The position numbers and the translations under genes were made by a program. A stretch of 64,000 nt of DNA from Bacteroidales bacterium UBA1410 (GTDB lineage Bacteria; Bacteroidota; Bacteroidia; Bacteroidales; Dysgonomonadaceae). The notes beneath the pieces were generated by a model that worked only from the letters and a program-made list of their open reading frames with translations, was not told the origin of the DNA and searched no databases. Of the stretch, positions 16,719-25,214 are shown one piece after another. The stretch is taken from the NCBI GenBank assembly GCA_002305015.1, contig DBPW01000044.1:88573-152572 (forward strand), given 5' to 3'. Numbering within the stretch: the stretch's first letter is position 1; each line of letters opens with the position of its first letter.

Positions 16719-17052
16719 ATGTCAAGAGCCGTATTTAAATCCAATAAACAAGGACAAATACTTCTGTTTCCTACCGGTTTGGATGAAAAGATACCGCAAG
16801 ATTCTCCTGCCCGCCCGGTTAATCAAATAGTCGATAATTTGGATATTGCTCAAATCATTGAAACCTATAAGGGAGGAGGAATGAGTGCCTATCATCTTCG
16901 AATGATGCTAAAAGTAGTTTTATACATTTATTTGAACAATATTTATTCAAGTCGTAAAATAGAGCAGCCGCTTGCAGACAGGATCAGTTTTGTGTGGCTT
17001 GCAAGGGGTCAGCAGCCGGATCACAACACCATCAACCGTTTTCGTTCTTGCC
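16719..17052 (+). pseudogene. Truncated IS1182-family transposase (N-terminal ~110 residues)
   Basis: The first 110 codons read as the N-terminal DUF772 region of IS1182 transposases: GQILLFPTGLDEKIP, VNQIVDNLDI, YKGGGMSAYH, RMMLKVVLY and QQPDHNTINRFRS. After NRFRS the frame runs on into unrelated DNA (to a stop at 17190-17192) that belongs to the next insertion. The catalytic DDE core is missing, so it is inactive. Confidence 0.85.
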
Positions 17053-17788
17053 TGTATATATTACTCAAAAAGTATCCCACATTTCAATGGAAAAGTATAC
17101 CGATCATCAACAAAAACGGAGAGTATCCGTTCATAAAAAAAAATGATAAGCATGTATACAAAACAGGAAATAATCATCAGGAGTTATCGTGAGGGAAAAA
17201 GTCAGAGACAAATATCGCGAGAACTGCAAATAAGCCGCAAGACGGTAAGAAAGTATCTCAGAGAACATGAAGAGGCATTGCAATCGGCCGAGAGTAAAGC
17301 AGCAGGCCGGACAAGTAATTTATCGAGAGCACCAATCTATAAGAAGACACAACCACGCACAAAAATAAAACTAACCCGTGAGGTAGAGTCCGCAATCGAC
17401 CGGTTGCTTGAAAAGAACGAACAAAAGAAGCAGCAGGGGCAGGGGAAGCAGCTGCTCAGGGAAGAAGGACATACTGGAAGCACTTCACGGTCAGGGCTAT
17501 GAAAATAGGTTACACCACAGTATGTAATTATATTAGTCAAAGGGAAAACCGTCAAACAGGAAGGAAGCCTATATCCGCCAAGTATACCGGCCGGGAGAGA
17601 CTTGCGAGTTTGACCGAGGCGAGATCAAACTCGAGATATCGGGAAAAAGGCGATCGTTACAGCTTGCCGTATTTACCTCTGCATTAGTAATTACCGGTAT
17701 GCCATCATCTACGAACGGCAGGATACACTTGCTTTCATGGAATCCCATGTACGTTTTTTCGAAGCCATCGCAGGAGTTTACCATGAGT
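17053..17788 (+). mobile_element. Left-end fragment of an IS21-family element inserted in the IS1182 copy
   Basis: It starts at TGTATATATTACTC, directly after the break in the IS1182 transposase. Short repeats of an AAAGTATCC/AAAGTATACC/GAGTATCCG kind at 17070-17130 suit the multiple terminal repeats of IS21 ends. It carries a broken istA; there is no istB and no right end. Confidence 0.6.
17143..17786 (+). pseudogene. istA: Degenerate IS21 transposase gene istA
   Basis: The N-terminal helix-turn-helix is clear (QEIIIRSYREGKSQRQISREL, then ISRKTVRKYL). Further istA pieces appear in different frames: DILEALHGQGY, KIGYTTVCNYISQRE, RQVYRPGETCEFDRGEIKLEI, and YRYAIIYERQDTLAF through FFEAIAGVYHE. 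At least four frameshifts are needed to join them, including one extra G at about 17499. The usual Trp after the catalytic Asp (FDWGE) is Arg. The gene stops at an IS481 end. Non-functional. Confidence 0.8.
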
Positions 17789-19040
17789 GAATTAGTCAAG
17801 ACTTAATCTGACAAATACAAATAAAAAAGAATAATTTTGTAACAGAAAACAGATTGAGTTATGACCACATCAGAAAAAGTCATCAAGAACAAATTGGGAT
17901 TGTTGGAACTATCCAAACAGTTAGGAAACGTGTCACGAGCATGTAAGATCATGGGCTATAGTCGTGACAGCTTTTACCGTTTCAAAGATTTGTACGAACG
18001 AGGCGGAGAACTTGCATTGCAGGAAATATCCCATCGTAACCCTGTCATAAAGAACCGGGTTGAAGAGCATATAGAGCAGGCTGTTATACAAATGGCTATT
18101 GACAACCCGGCCTCAGGTCAGGTTCGTGTATCTAATGAATTACGCAAGAAAGGTATCCTGATCTCTGCGGGCGGTGTCCGTTCTATTTGGTTGCGCCATG
18201 ATATGGAAACCTTTCAGAAACGGCTTAAAGCTTGTCGGCTAAAGTTGAACGCGAGGGAATCATTCTTGATGAAACCCAAGTGGCAGCGTTGGAAAGAGCG
18301 AAAGATGAAAAACAGGCGCATGGAGAAATAGAAACATTTTATCCCGGTTTCCTCGTCGCGCAAGACACTTACTACGTGGGACATATCAAAGGCGTAGGTC
18401 ATATCTGCCGGCAAACCGTCATCGATACCTATTCCAAGATCGGATTTGCAAAGTTGTATAATCGCAAGAATGCACTTGTTGCCGCCGATATGCTTTATGC
18501 TTAATGATAGGGTTATTCCTTTTTTCGAGCAACACGATCTGAAACTTATGCGTATGCTCACGGACAGAGGAACTGAATATTGCGGAAACAGGGAAACTCA
18601 CGAGTACGAACTTTATCCGGCCGTAGAAGACATGGATCATACCAAAATCAAGGCTGAAAGTCCTCAGACAAACGGTATTTGTGAGCGATTCAATAGAACC
18701 GTCCAAAACGAATTCTATGCTGTTGCGTTCCGAAAGAAAATCTACACTTCGATCGAACAGTTGCAGACGGACCCGGATATATGGATGAACTCCTACAACA
18801 CGCAAAGAACACACTCCGGAAAGTTCTGTTTTGGCAAGACACCGATGCAGACTTTCATTGATGGAGTAGCTGTAGCAAGAAAATATGAGATACAGAATAC
18901 AGGCAATCTGCAATCGGATGAGTATAACAGTATCTCTTCCGATTGTAAGGATGAGAAAAATTACGTAACTTCGCAAAAGTCATCGAACAGTTTTTGTTCC
19001 CTAATGTAAGATATTTGTCAGATTAAGTCTTGACTAATTC
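17789..19040 (+). mobile_element. Complete-length IS481-family insertion sequence with perfect 29-bp inverted repeats
   Basis: The left end 17789-17817 (beginning GAATTAGTCAAGACTTAATC) and right end 19012-19040 are perfect inverted repeats. The outermost AATT is palindromic, so it may be either part of the repeat or a 4 bp target duplication (17790-17793 and 19036-19039). One transposase gene lies inside, behind a TAATTTTG promoter element (17832-17839). The ends are intact, but the transposase is frameshifted twice. Confidence 0.85.
17861..19009 (+). pseudogene. IS481-family transposase, broken by two frameshifts
   Basis: The product reads as an IS481/integrase-core transposase in three frame segments. 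17861-18231 has the helix-turn-helix part (MTTSEKVIKNKLG, NVSRACKIMGYSRDSFYRF, GQVRVSNELRKKG). 18232-18495 continues KVEREGIILDETQVAALE and the first catalytic Asp region (QDTYYVG). 18503-19009 has NDRVIPFFEQHDL, LTDRGTEYCG, SPQTNGICERFNRT and NEFYAVAFRKK. Break 1 is a lost base where GCTTTGTCG is expected but GCTTGTCG is found (about 18230). Break 2 is a tandem duplication of TATGCTT (18489-18502). It needs trans-acting transposase to move. Confidence 0.88.
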
Positions 19041-19366
19041 AGATTATGGGTGGTGGAAAATGCCTTCCGGGTTACGAAAGGAACGCTTCAAATACGGCCT
19101 GTGTTCCACTTTACTGCTCGAAGGATTGAGGCCCACGCTGTATATGTTTTGTAGCCTACAAAGTATACAAAGAGCTTGAAAAGAGATTAAGGATAAACGG
19201 TATTAATTTGAGTGTGGATAAAGTTTTGAACATAGCCAAAACAATCACTACCCTGAAAATTAAACAGCCCAAGAGCGGTGAAATAATGACCAAGACAATG
19301 TTGATAACTCCCAAACACAAATCAATCGCACCTCTTTTTGATGAAAAGTTTTGGAAAAATTTTTAG
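19041..19366 (+). pseudogene. C-terminal remnant of an IS4-superfamily (IS1634-like) transposase
   Basis: Directly at the IS481 right end the frame reads LWVVENAFRVTKGTLQIRPVF then RRIEAH, the conserved Glu-containing C-terminal region of IS4/IS1634-like transposases. After a one-base loss near 19138 it continues in another frame as CFVAYKVYKELEKRLR, INLSVDKVLNIAKTITTLKI, TKTMLITPKHKSI and a TAG at 19364-19366. The N-terminal two thirds are absent. The break coincides with the IS481 junction, so this element and the istA fragment were brought together by rearrangement or nested insertion. Confidence 0.75.
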
Positions 19367-19437
19367 GGTGACGCATTGTCGAAGTCAGGAGTCGTACCAT
19401 TTGACTACCAAGAGTTGCGAGGTGATGATAATAGTAG

Positions 19438-19611
19438 ACTTCCTTTCGTTTCTTTCCTCTTCAGATATTCGGTTCTATGTCCCAACATGCAGACCTGTCT
19501 CCCCAAAACGCAGGCCAGATACGATTTTCGGCATACGGAAAGATCTATGATCAGCAGATTTTCTACTCTTCTTATTTCTCCATTGGAGGACTCTCCTATA
19601 ATGTGGGGTAA
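19438..19611 (+). pseudogene. Possible C-terminal remnant of an outer-membrane barrel protein
   Basis: A frame of 57 codons ending at TAA 19609-19611 has the alternating aromatic pattern and Gly-rich ending of a beta-barrel C-terminus: QIRFSAYGKIYDQQIFYSSY, then FSIGGLSYNVG at the end. There is no start codon or upstream domain, and a TAG immediately precedes it. Composition alone supports this, and a chance frame is possible. Around it (19367-19758) I see nothing else that can be called; the region is probably decayed DNA left by the insertions. Confidence 0.25.
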
Positions 19612-19758
19612 ATAGTATCTTAATGGATTTCTGACTGGTACATTTGGGAGCAATAGGGGGTTTGATATATTCAAATACAGGGCATATCGTGGTCTCGTGA
19701 AAAAGATATCTATTATCTCTCGCCGAGAGATTGAAACGATTAAAATATAAGGTTTTTA

Positions 19759-20793
19759 TCAATCGGGAAATAGCGTACTCTGTCTTTCGATGCGTTTTCG
19801 TCCCAAATGGGTATAGGCTAACTCAGTTGCTTCACGTCCGCGTGGTGTGCGTTTGATGAAACCCTCCTTGATAAGAAAAGGTTCGTATACTTCTTCAATG
19901 GTTCCGGCATCGTCACCCACGGCAGTAGCAATAGTTGTAATGCCAACGGGCCCGCCTTTGAACTTATCGATAATGGTCAATAAAATTTTATTGTCGACTT
20001 CGTCCAGTCCATATCGATCGATATTTAATGCTTCCAACGCATAAATGGCAATGTCTTTATCGATTTCACCGGAACCTTTAACCTGAGCAAAATCGCGTAC
20101 GCGGCGCAAAAGTGCATTGGCAATACGCGGTGTGCCGCGACTTCGCGAAGCAATTTCTTCTGCTGCATCATGGGCACATGCAATCTGTAAAATAGTTGCC
20201 GACCGCAACACAATGCTCGCAAGCGTTTCGGCATCGTAATACTCTAAATGCAAGTTGATACCGAAACGTGCACGAAGCGGACTGGTGAGCAAGCCGCTTC
20301 GGGTAGTGGCACCCACTAGGGTAAACGGATTGAGTTCGATTTGGATGGATCGCGCACTGGGGCCTTTATCGATAAGAATATCGATTCGGTAATCCTCCAT
20401 TGCACTGTACAAATATTCTTCCACTACCGGCGAGAGACGATGGATTTCGTCGATAAACAACACATCGTTGGGTTCGAGCGAAGTGAGTATCCCGGCCAAA
20501 TCGCCCGGCTTGTCGAGAACGGGACCGGAAGTAATCTTAAACCCCACTCCCAACTCATTGGCAATAATATTGGAAAGGGTGGTTTTCCCCAATCCCGGAG
20601 GTCCGTGCAAAAGCACATGATCCAATGGTTCGCCACGCATACGGGCTGCACTGACAAAAATTTTCAGATTTTCAACAATCTTGTCTTGCCCGCTAAAACT
20701 GCTAAACGACAAGGGTCGTAAAGCGTTTTCAAACTCGCGTTCCGTTTCCTGAAGATCCCGGTTATTTCGTATATCAAAAGTATCTTCCATCAT
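19759..20793 (-). CDS. ruvB: Holliday junction branch-migration ATPase RuvB
   Basis: 344 residues, normal length. An AAA+ motor for RuvAB branch migration. Walker A is GPPGLGKT at residues 64-71, Walker B is LFIDEIHR, sensor 1 is ATTRSGLLTSPLRARFG, and the sensor 2/winged-helix C-terminus runs through RGTPRIANALLRRVRDFA to GREATELAYTHLG. Transcribed alone from a TATCTTTG promoter. The insertion-sequence cluster ends about 100 bp past its stop. Confidence 0.97.
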   Translation of the reverse strand: MMEDTFDIRNNRDLQETEREFENALRPLSFSSFSGQDKIVENLKIFVSAARMRGEPLDHVLLHGPPGLGKTTLSNIIANELGVGFKITSGPVLDKPGDLAGILTSLEPNDVLFIDEIHRLSPVVEEYLYSAMEDYRIDILIDKGPSARSIQIELNPFTLVGATTRSGLLTSPLRARFGINLHLEYYDAETLASIVLRSATILQIACAHDAAEEIASRSRGTPRIANALLRRVRDFAQVKGSGEIDKDIAIYALEALNIDRYGLDEVDNKILLTIIDKFKGGPVGITTIATAVGDDAGTIEEVYEPFLIKEGFIKRTPRGREATELAYTHLGRKRIERQSTLFPD

Positions 20794-20805
20794 TTTTAGC
20801 GTTTA

Positions 20806-20813
20806 CAAAGATA
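20806..20813 (-). promoter_or_regulatory. ruvB promoter, -7 element
   Basis: Minus-strand TATCTTTG, a full TAnnTTTG match, 12 bp before the ruvB ATG. Confidence 0.65.
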
Positions 20814-20843
20814 ACGATTTATCCCAATTTCAGGAAACGATCG

Positions 20844-21764
20844 CTATTTTTGTGCCAACCTGCGCAGTGCTTGTATATTCCGTTTCAACCCTTGAAATTT
20901 CGCCCTCTTCACTGCAGAATCCCGAAATATCCGTCGAAAAGTTACTTCATCCATTTCCTCAAGCACATCCGAATCAAGCGATAAAAATTCGTCCGAAGGG
21001 AAAAAATCGGGCGTGCGGTGGGGAACGGAAAAACGATTCCACGGGCAAACCTGTTGACAGATGTCGCATCCATACACGTTGTTCTGCAAGCAGGGAATGA
21101 GTGCCGGATCGATTTCTCCTTTATTTTCGATGGTTTGATAGGAAATGCACTTGCCGGCATTCAGCCAATATGGTTTTTCGAGAGCTCCGGTGGGGCAGGC
21201 ATCCAAACACCTTCGGCAATTGCCGCACGAAAGTTTCAGCGGCTTGTCGTAATCGAGTTCTTTATCGATAATAAGCTCGCCCAAAAAGAAATACGATCCT
21301 TTTTGCGGAATGATGAGCAACGTGTTTTTCCCAATAAAACCCAAACCCGCTTTGGCAGCCCAAAAACGCTCCAACACAGGCGCAGAATCCACAAAACAGC
21401 GACCCCGCACTTCCGGAAAACGAAGGCAAATGAATCGAAAAAGCGCTTGCAACTTGTCTTTCATCACATCGTGATAATCCTTGCCATAGGCATAGTAAGC
21501 AAACTGCGGCACGTGGGAGGGTAATTTCCGGTGAGGGTAATAATTCAACGCCACCGAAATAATGGATCGGGCACCTTCGACCAACAAAACCGGATTGTGT
21601 CGTTTTTCGATATGGCGTTCCAAATAATCCATGCCGGCATGGCATTTCTCCGAGAGCCATTGCATATAATGCTCCTCCTCTCCCGTATCGCCGGCAGGGC
21701 AAATACCACAGGTATCAAAACCCAACGATAAGGCATACGCCTTTATTTCTTCTGAAAAACACAT
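20844..21764 (-). CDS. queG: Epoxyqueuosine reductase QueG
   Basis: 306 residues from the ATG at 21764. The frame can be extended four codons to a TTG, but that sits only 8 bp from the promoter element, so ATG is preferred. The cobalamin-binding N-domain reads GFDTCGIC and RSIISVALNYYP with the catalytic Asp in CFVDSAPVLER. Two 4Fe-4S clusters follow: CGNCRRCLDACPTGAL and the set GCDICQQVCPWN plus an upstream Cys. It performs the last step of tRNA queuosine synthesis, reducing epoxyqueuosine to queuosine. It is separate from queC-queF at 50 kb and divergent from the flippase gene. Confidence 0.95.
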   Translation of the reverse strand: MCFSEEIKAYALSLGFDTCGICPAGDTGEEEHYMQWLSEKCHAGMDYLERHIEKRHNPVLLVEGARSIISVALNYYPHRKLPSHVPQFAYYAYGKDYHDVMKDKLQALFRFICLRFPEVRGRCFVDSAPVLERFWAAKAGLGFIGKNTLLIIPQKGSYFFLGELIIDKELDYDKPLKLSCGNCRRCLDACPTGALEKPYWLNAGKCISYQTIENKGEIDPALIPCLQNNVYGCDICQQVCPWNRFSVPHRTPDFFPSDEFLSLDSDVLEEMDEVTFRRIFRDSAVKRAKFQGLKRNIQALRRLAQK

Positions 21765-21783
21765 GAAATCTTTCAATCGAATT

Positions 21784-21791
21784 CAAAAATA
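21784..21791 (-). promoter_or_regulatory. queG promoter, -7 element
   Basis: Minus-strand TATTTTTG (TAnnTTTG), 20 bp before the queG ATG at 21764. It is back-to-back with the flippase promoter at 21824-21831. Confidence 0.6.
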
Positions 21792-21823
21792 GCGATAAAT
21801 TCCATAACATTAAAAAAGTTACG

Positions 21824-21831
21824 TATTTTTG
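21824..21831 (+). promoter_or_regulatory. Promoter of the flippase/FkbM/GT2 operon, -7 element
   Basis: TATTTTTG, full TAnnTTTG match, 36 bp before the ATG at 21868. Confidence 0.6.
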
Positions 21832-21867
21832 CAAACAAAACGGATTGAAACGACTTGAAACGGCCTA

Positions 21868-23319
21868 ATGGGAAAATCAACACTGAAAACGAAAACGGTC
21901 TCCTCTCTTTTTTGGAGTTTTCTCGACAAATTCGGGCAACAACTCATTTATCTTGCGAGCAGTATTGTGTTGATGAACATTGTTCCTCCTGCCGAATACG
22001 GCTTGATTGGCGCTCTCACCGTTTTCATAGCCTTTTCCGGACTGCTTATCGACAGTGGTTTTGCCCGAGCGTTGCTCAACCGAAAAAACCTCACAGAAAG
22101 GGAATACAGTTCGGTTTTTTATTTCAATATTGCCCTCAGTCTCGTCTTGTATGTCATCTTGTTTTTTGCCTCGCCTTTTCTTGCCGATATTTTTCATGAA
22201 CCCCGCATCGAACCGGTATCGAAAGTCCTGTTTCTTTCGTTCGTTTTCACGGCACCCGGCCTCATTCAGCAAACACTGCTGATGAAAAAGGCCGACTTTA
22301 AAGGCCTGACAAAAGTGAATATTGCCGCCTTGCTCATCGCAGCAAGTATTGCCATTGCAATGGCAATCAAAGGATACGGCGTATGGTCGCTCGTGACGCA
22401 AAACGTTGTTTACGGATTTTTTCGTACCGTCTTCTTGTGGATCTATTCCAAATGGCGCCCCATCGCCTGTTTCAGCATAAAAGTGCTGCGCTCGTTCCTG
22501 GGATTAAGCAACAAATTGTTGCTTAGCGGATTAATCGGCGCTGTGTTCAACAACATTTATCCCTCCATCATTGCCTTTTTCTATCCCCGTTCCATGAATC
22601 AGGTCGGCTATTATGCCCAAGCCAATAAATATCAGGATATCCCCTTCAGTATCCTTTCCAATACGTTTCGTTCCGTCTCCATGCTCATCCTTTCTGAAAT
22701 CAATCAGCAAATCGAGCGATTGAAACGGGTGGTAAGCAAAATGATGAAATCGCTTGCTTTTTTAGCTTTTCCTCTCGGTCTATATATGATTCTCGCAGCC
22801 GAACCTGCCTTTGCCTTTCTTTTCGGGAACAAATGGAATGCTGCAGTGCCCTATTTCAAAGTACTCTGTCTGGGCGGAATGCTTTCTCCTTTTTCGTACA
22901 TCCTGAACGAACTGTTTATCGCACGCGAGAAAGCCGATTTTTTCCTGGGAGTGGAAATCGCCAAACGAATCATCCTGGTGTTGCTCATTTTTCTGTTTTT
23001 CAGACAAGGCATTATGGGACTGGCCGTAAGCTGGGTAATCTATATGGCAATCACACTCCTCATTTCACTTATCCTATCACAAAAGCTCATTCGTTACTCC
23101 CTTGTTGATTTTCTGAAAGACGTGCTTCCCTATCTACCAACAGCTCTTGTGAGCACTGTTATCGGCTATGCAGCGAGTCGGGCAATACACAATAACTTTC
23201 TGTACCTGTTGGTCAGCGTTACAATTGTGGGAGGAAGCTACTGGCTGATGTGCAGATTGTTGAAACTCGAAATGACCAAAGAAATCAGCGAATGGTTTTC
23301 ATCAAAAAAAGAAAGATAA
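21868..23319 (+). CDS. Polysaccharide flippase (Wzx/WzxC-like, MOP superfamily)
   Basis: 483 residues of integral membrane protein with about 12-14 hydrophobic segments. The N-terminus SLFWSFLDKFGQQLIYLAS and the LNRKNLTEREYSSVFYFN segment are typical of the WzxC/RfbX-type lipopolysaccharide flippase subfamily (Polysacc_synt_3). It would move undecaprenyl-linked glycan across the inner membrane. First gene of three: FkbM-type methyltransferase and GT2 follow with a 2 bp gap and a 16 bp overlap. No polymerase or other sugar genes are nearby, so the glycan is probably small or other genes are elsewhere. Confidence 0.9.
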   Translation: MGKSTLKTKTVSSLFWSFLDKFGQQLIYLASSIVLMNIVPPAEYGLIGALTVFIAFSGLLIDSGFARALLNRKNLTEREYSSVFYFNIALSLVLYVILFFASPFLADIFHEPRIEPVSKVLFLSFVFTAPGLIQQTLLMKKADFKGLTKVNIAALLIAASIAIAMAIKGYGVWSLVTQNVVYGFFRTVFLWIYSKWRPIACFSIKVLRSFLGLSNKLLLSGLIGAVFNNIYPSIIAFFYPRSMNQVGYYAQANKYQDIPFSILSNTFRSVSMLILSEINQQIERLKRVVSKMMKSLAFLAFPLGLYMILAAEPAFAFLFGNKWNAAVPYFKVLCLGGMLSPFSYILNELFIAREKADFFLGVEIAKRIILVLLIFLFFRQGIMGLAVSWVIYMAITLLISLILSQKLIRYSLVDFLKDVLPYLPTALVSTVIGYAASRAIHNNFLYLLVSVTIVGGSYWLMCRLLKLEMTKEISEWFSSKKER

Positions 23320-23321
23320 CA

Positions 23322-24215
23322 ATGAAAAATCGTATACGAGAAATTGATTACAAAATATGTTCTTTTCGGAAAAGCCGGATTCATGCCCATAAGCTAAATA
23401 AACTCAGAAAAAACATTTTAACGTATTATCGCCATCATCCTACCACCAACGAAGAAATAAATTTTGCGGTCGACTACCTTTCAAGTCATTCGTTGACAAG
23501 TTTCTTCGGTGCTTTTCAAGAACAATATCGTGCAGAAGAAGTAAGGGTTTACCATGATCCCTCGAACGGATTACCTTATGTAATGGTCAATGACAAAAGA
23601 TTATATTTCAAACGCTCGTATAATAAACACACCGTCCAATTGGTATTCAATGGCCTACGTATTGAACAGGACCCAAACTCCCCTCACTGTTATACCGATA
23701 AAAATTTTAATGTTGAAAAGGATGATATTTTGGCTGATATTGGTTGCGCAGAAGGCTTTTTTTCTTTGCTTAATATAGAGGAAGTGAAAAAAGTGTATCT
23801 TTTCGAACAAGATCGCTGTTGGGTTGAAGCACTGCAAGCAACTTTCGCGCCATGGAAAGAAAAAACAATCCTCATCCCCCAATTTGTGTCTGACAAAACT
23901 ACCGATACGGAAATACGACCGGACGATTATTTTCATGGAAAAAAAGACAAACCCACGTTTTACAAAATTGATGTTGAAGGCGCAGAAACAAGGGTACTCA
24001 ACGGAATGAAAAGCATACTGAAACAACCGCCGCTAAAAATCGCTTTATGCACATATCATCATGCAGAGGATTTTGAAAGCTTCTGTCGATTGTTGAAAGA
24101 AAACGATTTCACGTATCGCCCCTCCTCCGGTCTGATGATCTATCAAAACGATATAGATAACCTGCAGCCGCCCTATTTCCGTAAATGTTTAATTAAAGCA
24201 TGGAAGAAAAAATAA
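23322..24215 (+). CDS. FkbM-family methyltransferase with an N-terminal extension
   Basis: 297 residues from the ATG at 23322, 2 bp after the flippase stop; an earlier in-frame ATG lies inside the flippase gene. The SAM-binding motif I is DILADIGCAEGFFS at about residues 133-146, followed by VYLFEQD (acidic loop) and FYKIDVEGAETRVLNGM, the hallmark FkbM segment. The first 120 or so residues are Lys/Arg-rich then mixed alpha/beta, longer than the bare domain, and I do not recognise them. Probably O-methylates a sugar of the glycan handled by the adjacent flippase and glycosyltransferase. Confidence 0.85.
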   Translation: MKNRIREIDYKICSFRKSRIHAHKLNKLRKNILTYYRHHPTTNEEINFAVDYLSSHSLTSFFGAFQEQYRAEEVRVYHDPSNGLPYVMVNDKRLYFKRSYNKHTVQLVFNGLRIEQDPNSPHCYTDKNFNVEKDDILADIGCAEGFFSLLNIEEVKKVYLFEQDRCWVEALQATFAPWKEKTILIPQFVSDKTTDTEIRPDDYFHGKKDKPTFYKIDVEGAETRVLNGMKSILKQPPLKIALCTYHHAEDFESFCRLLKENDFTYRPSSGLMIYQNDIDNLQPPYFRKCLIKAWKKK

Positions 24216-25105
24216 AAGTTTGTGTCATCATTGTATCCTATAATTTTGAACCGTGGATACCACTTTGTCTGCCGTCGGTAATAGCCTCTACCCTACCCGC
24301 TACAACCCTAGTGATCGACAATGCTTCGCAAGACCGCACCTGCGAGATCATCCGCTCCCAATATCCCGACGTGGTGCTAATGAAAAACAGCCGAAATCTC
24401 GGCTTCGGAAAAGCAAACAACCAAGGAATGAAATATGCATTGGAAAACGGTTTCGACTATGTTTTTCTTCTCAATCAGGATGCACGGCTACATCCCCGAG
24501 CACTGGAAACGTTGATTCTTGCGGCATCGCGCAACACAAACTACGGCATCCTTTCGCCGGTTCATCTTAACGGTAAGGGGGATGAACTCGATTTCGGTTT
24601 TGCCGAATACACCCGATTAACAAGCAAGGAAGAAATCGAACAGTTGTCTCACGAAATAACGGAATGTCCCTTTATCAATGCAGCCATGTGGCTTATTCCC
24701 ACATCGGTAATAAAAGAAATCGGCGGTTTTGCCCCTATTTTTCCCCATTACGGCGAAGACCGCAATTATGCCCAACGGGTACGCAAAAACGGCTACCGCG
24801 TGGGTTTTGTAAAATCGGCCATCGGTTACCACCACCGACAACAAAAAAAGGTTTCGCCCAACGCCTATTTTTACTCGGAGTACATCTATTTTTTAACCGA
24901 AGCCGTCAACCCCTACTATTCGTATTTCAAAGCCTTTGCTTACAGTGTTCTTGCTGCCGTCAAAAAAGCGTTTGCATCCCTCTTCAAAGGAGAAATCGCC
25001 ACCTTTGGAAAATACATGAACATTGCTTACCGCTTGATTGCCAAAACACCCGCCATTTGCCGCACCCGCAAAGAAACCGCCACGCCGGGAGCCCATTATT
25101 TGTAA
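24200..25105 (+). CDS. Family 2 glycosyltransferase
   Basis: 301 residues, GT-A fold. The N-terminal strand is VCVIIVSYN, then VIDNASQDRT, the NLGFGKANNQGM motif of rhamnosyltransferase-like GT2s and LLNQDARLHP as the DxD-equivalent. FPHYGEDRNYAQRVRKNGY is the acceptor/Asp-base region. It overlaps the FkbM gene by 16 bp, so translation is coupled. It likely adds a sugar on the cytosolic side to the lipid-linked glycan exported by the flippase. Sugar specificity cannot be read. Confidence 0.9.
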   Translation: MEEKIKVCVIIVSYNFEPWIPLCLPSVIASTLPATTLVIDNASQDRTCEIIRSQYPDVVLMKNSRNLGFGKANNQGMKYALENGFDYVFLLNQDARLHPRALETLILAASRNTNYGILSPVHLNGKGDELDFGFAEYTRLTSKEEIEQLSHEITECPFINAAMWLIPTSVIKEIGGFAPIFPHYGEDRNYAQRVRKNGYRVGFVKSAIGYHHRQQKKVSPNAYFYSEYIYFLTEAVNPYYSYFKAFAYSVLAAVKKAFASLFKGEIATFGKYMNIAYRLIAKTPAICRTRKETATPGAHYL

Positions 25106-25214
25106 TAGAGCTGCTGTTTATGTATCATGAAAAACCGTTATTCGCAATGGAAACGGGTATGTAGAGCAGGATGTTGTTATTCTCAAAAAAGCTAACAAAA
25201 GGAATTGTTTCGCA

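Larger units (their letters stand above)
16592..17052 (+). mobile_element. Left-end fragment of an IS1182-family insertion sequence
   Basis: It begins at GGGGCTGTCTCAAAAGT, which looks like the terminal inverted repeat of IS1182-type elements, 24 bp after the S-layer-like gene stop. It continues through the start of an IS1182 transposase gene and is cut at about 17052 by IS21-like sequence. No right end was found in the window. Confidence 0.65.

Noticed and set aside
17789..19040. Programmed frameshifting to make the IS481 transposase
   Set aside because: IS481 transposases are made from one frame, and the two breaks here are a base loss and an exact 7 bp duplication, not a slippery site.
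19612..19758. Possible small RNA or gene between the barrel-like remnant and ruvB
   Set aside because: No stable hairpin with a T-run, promoter element or convincing frame was found.
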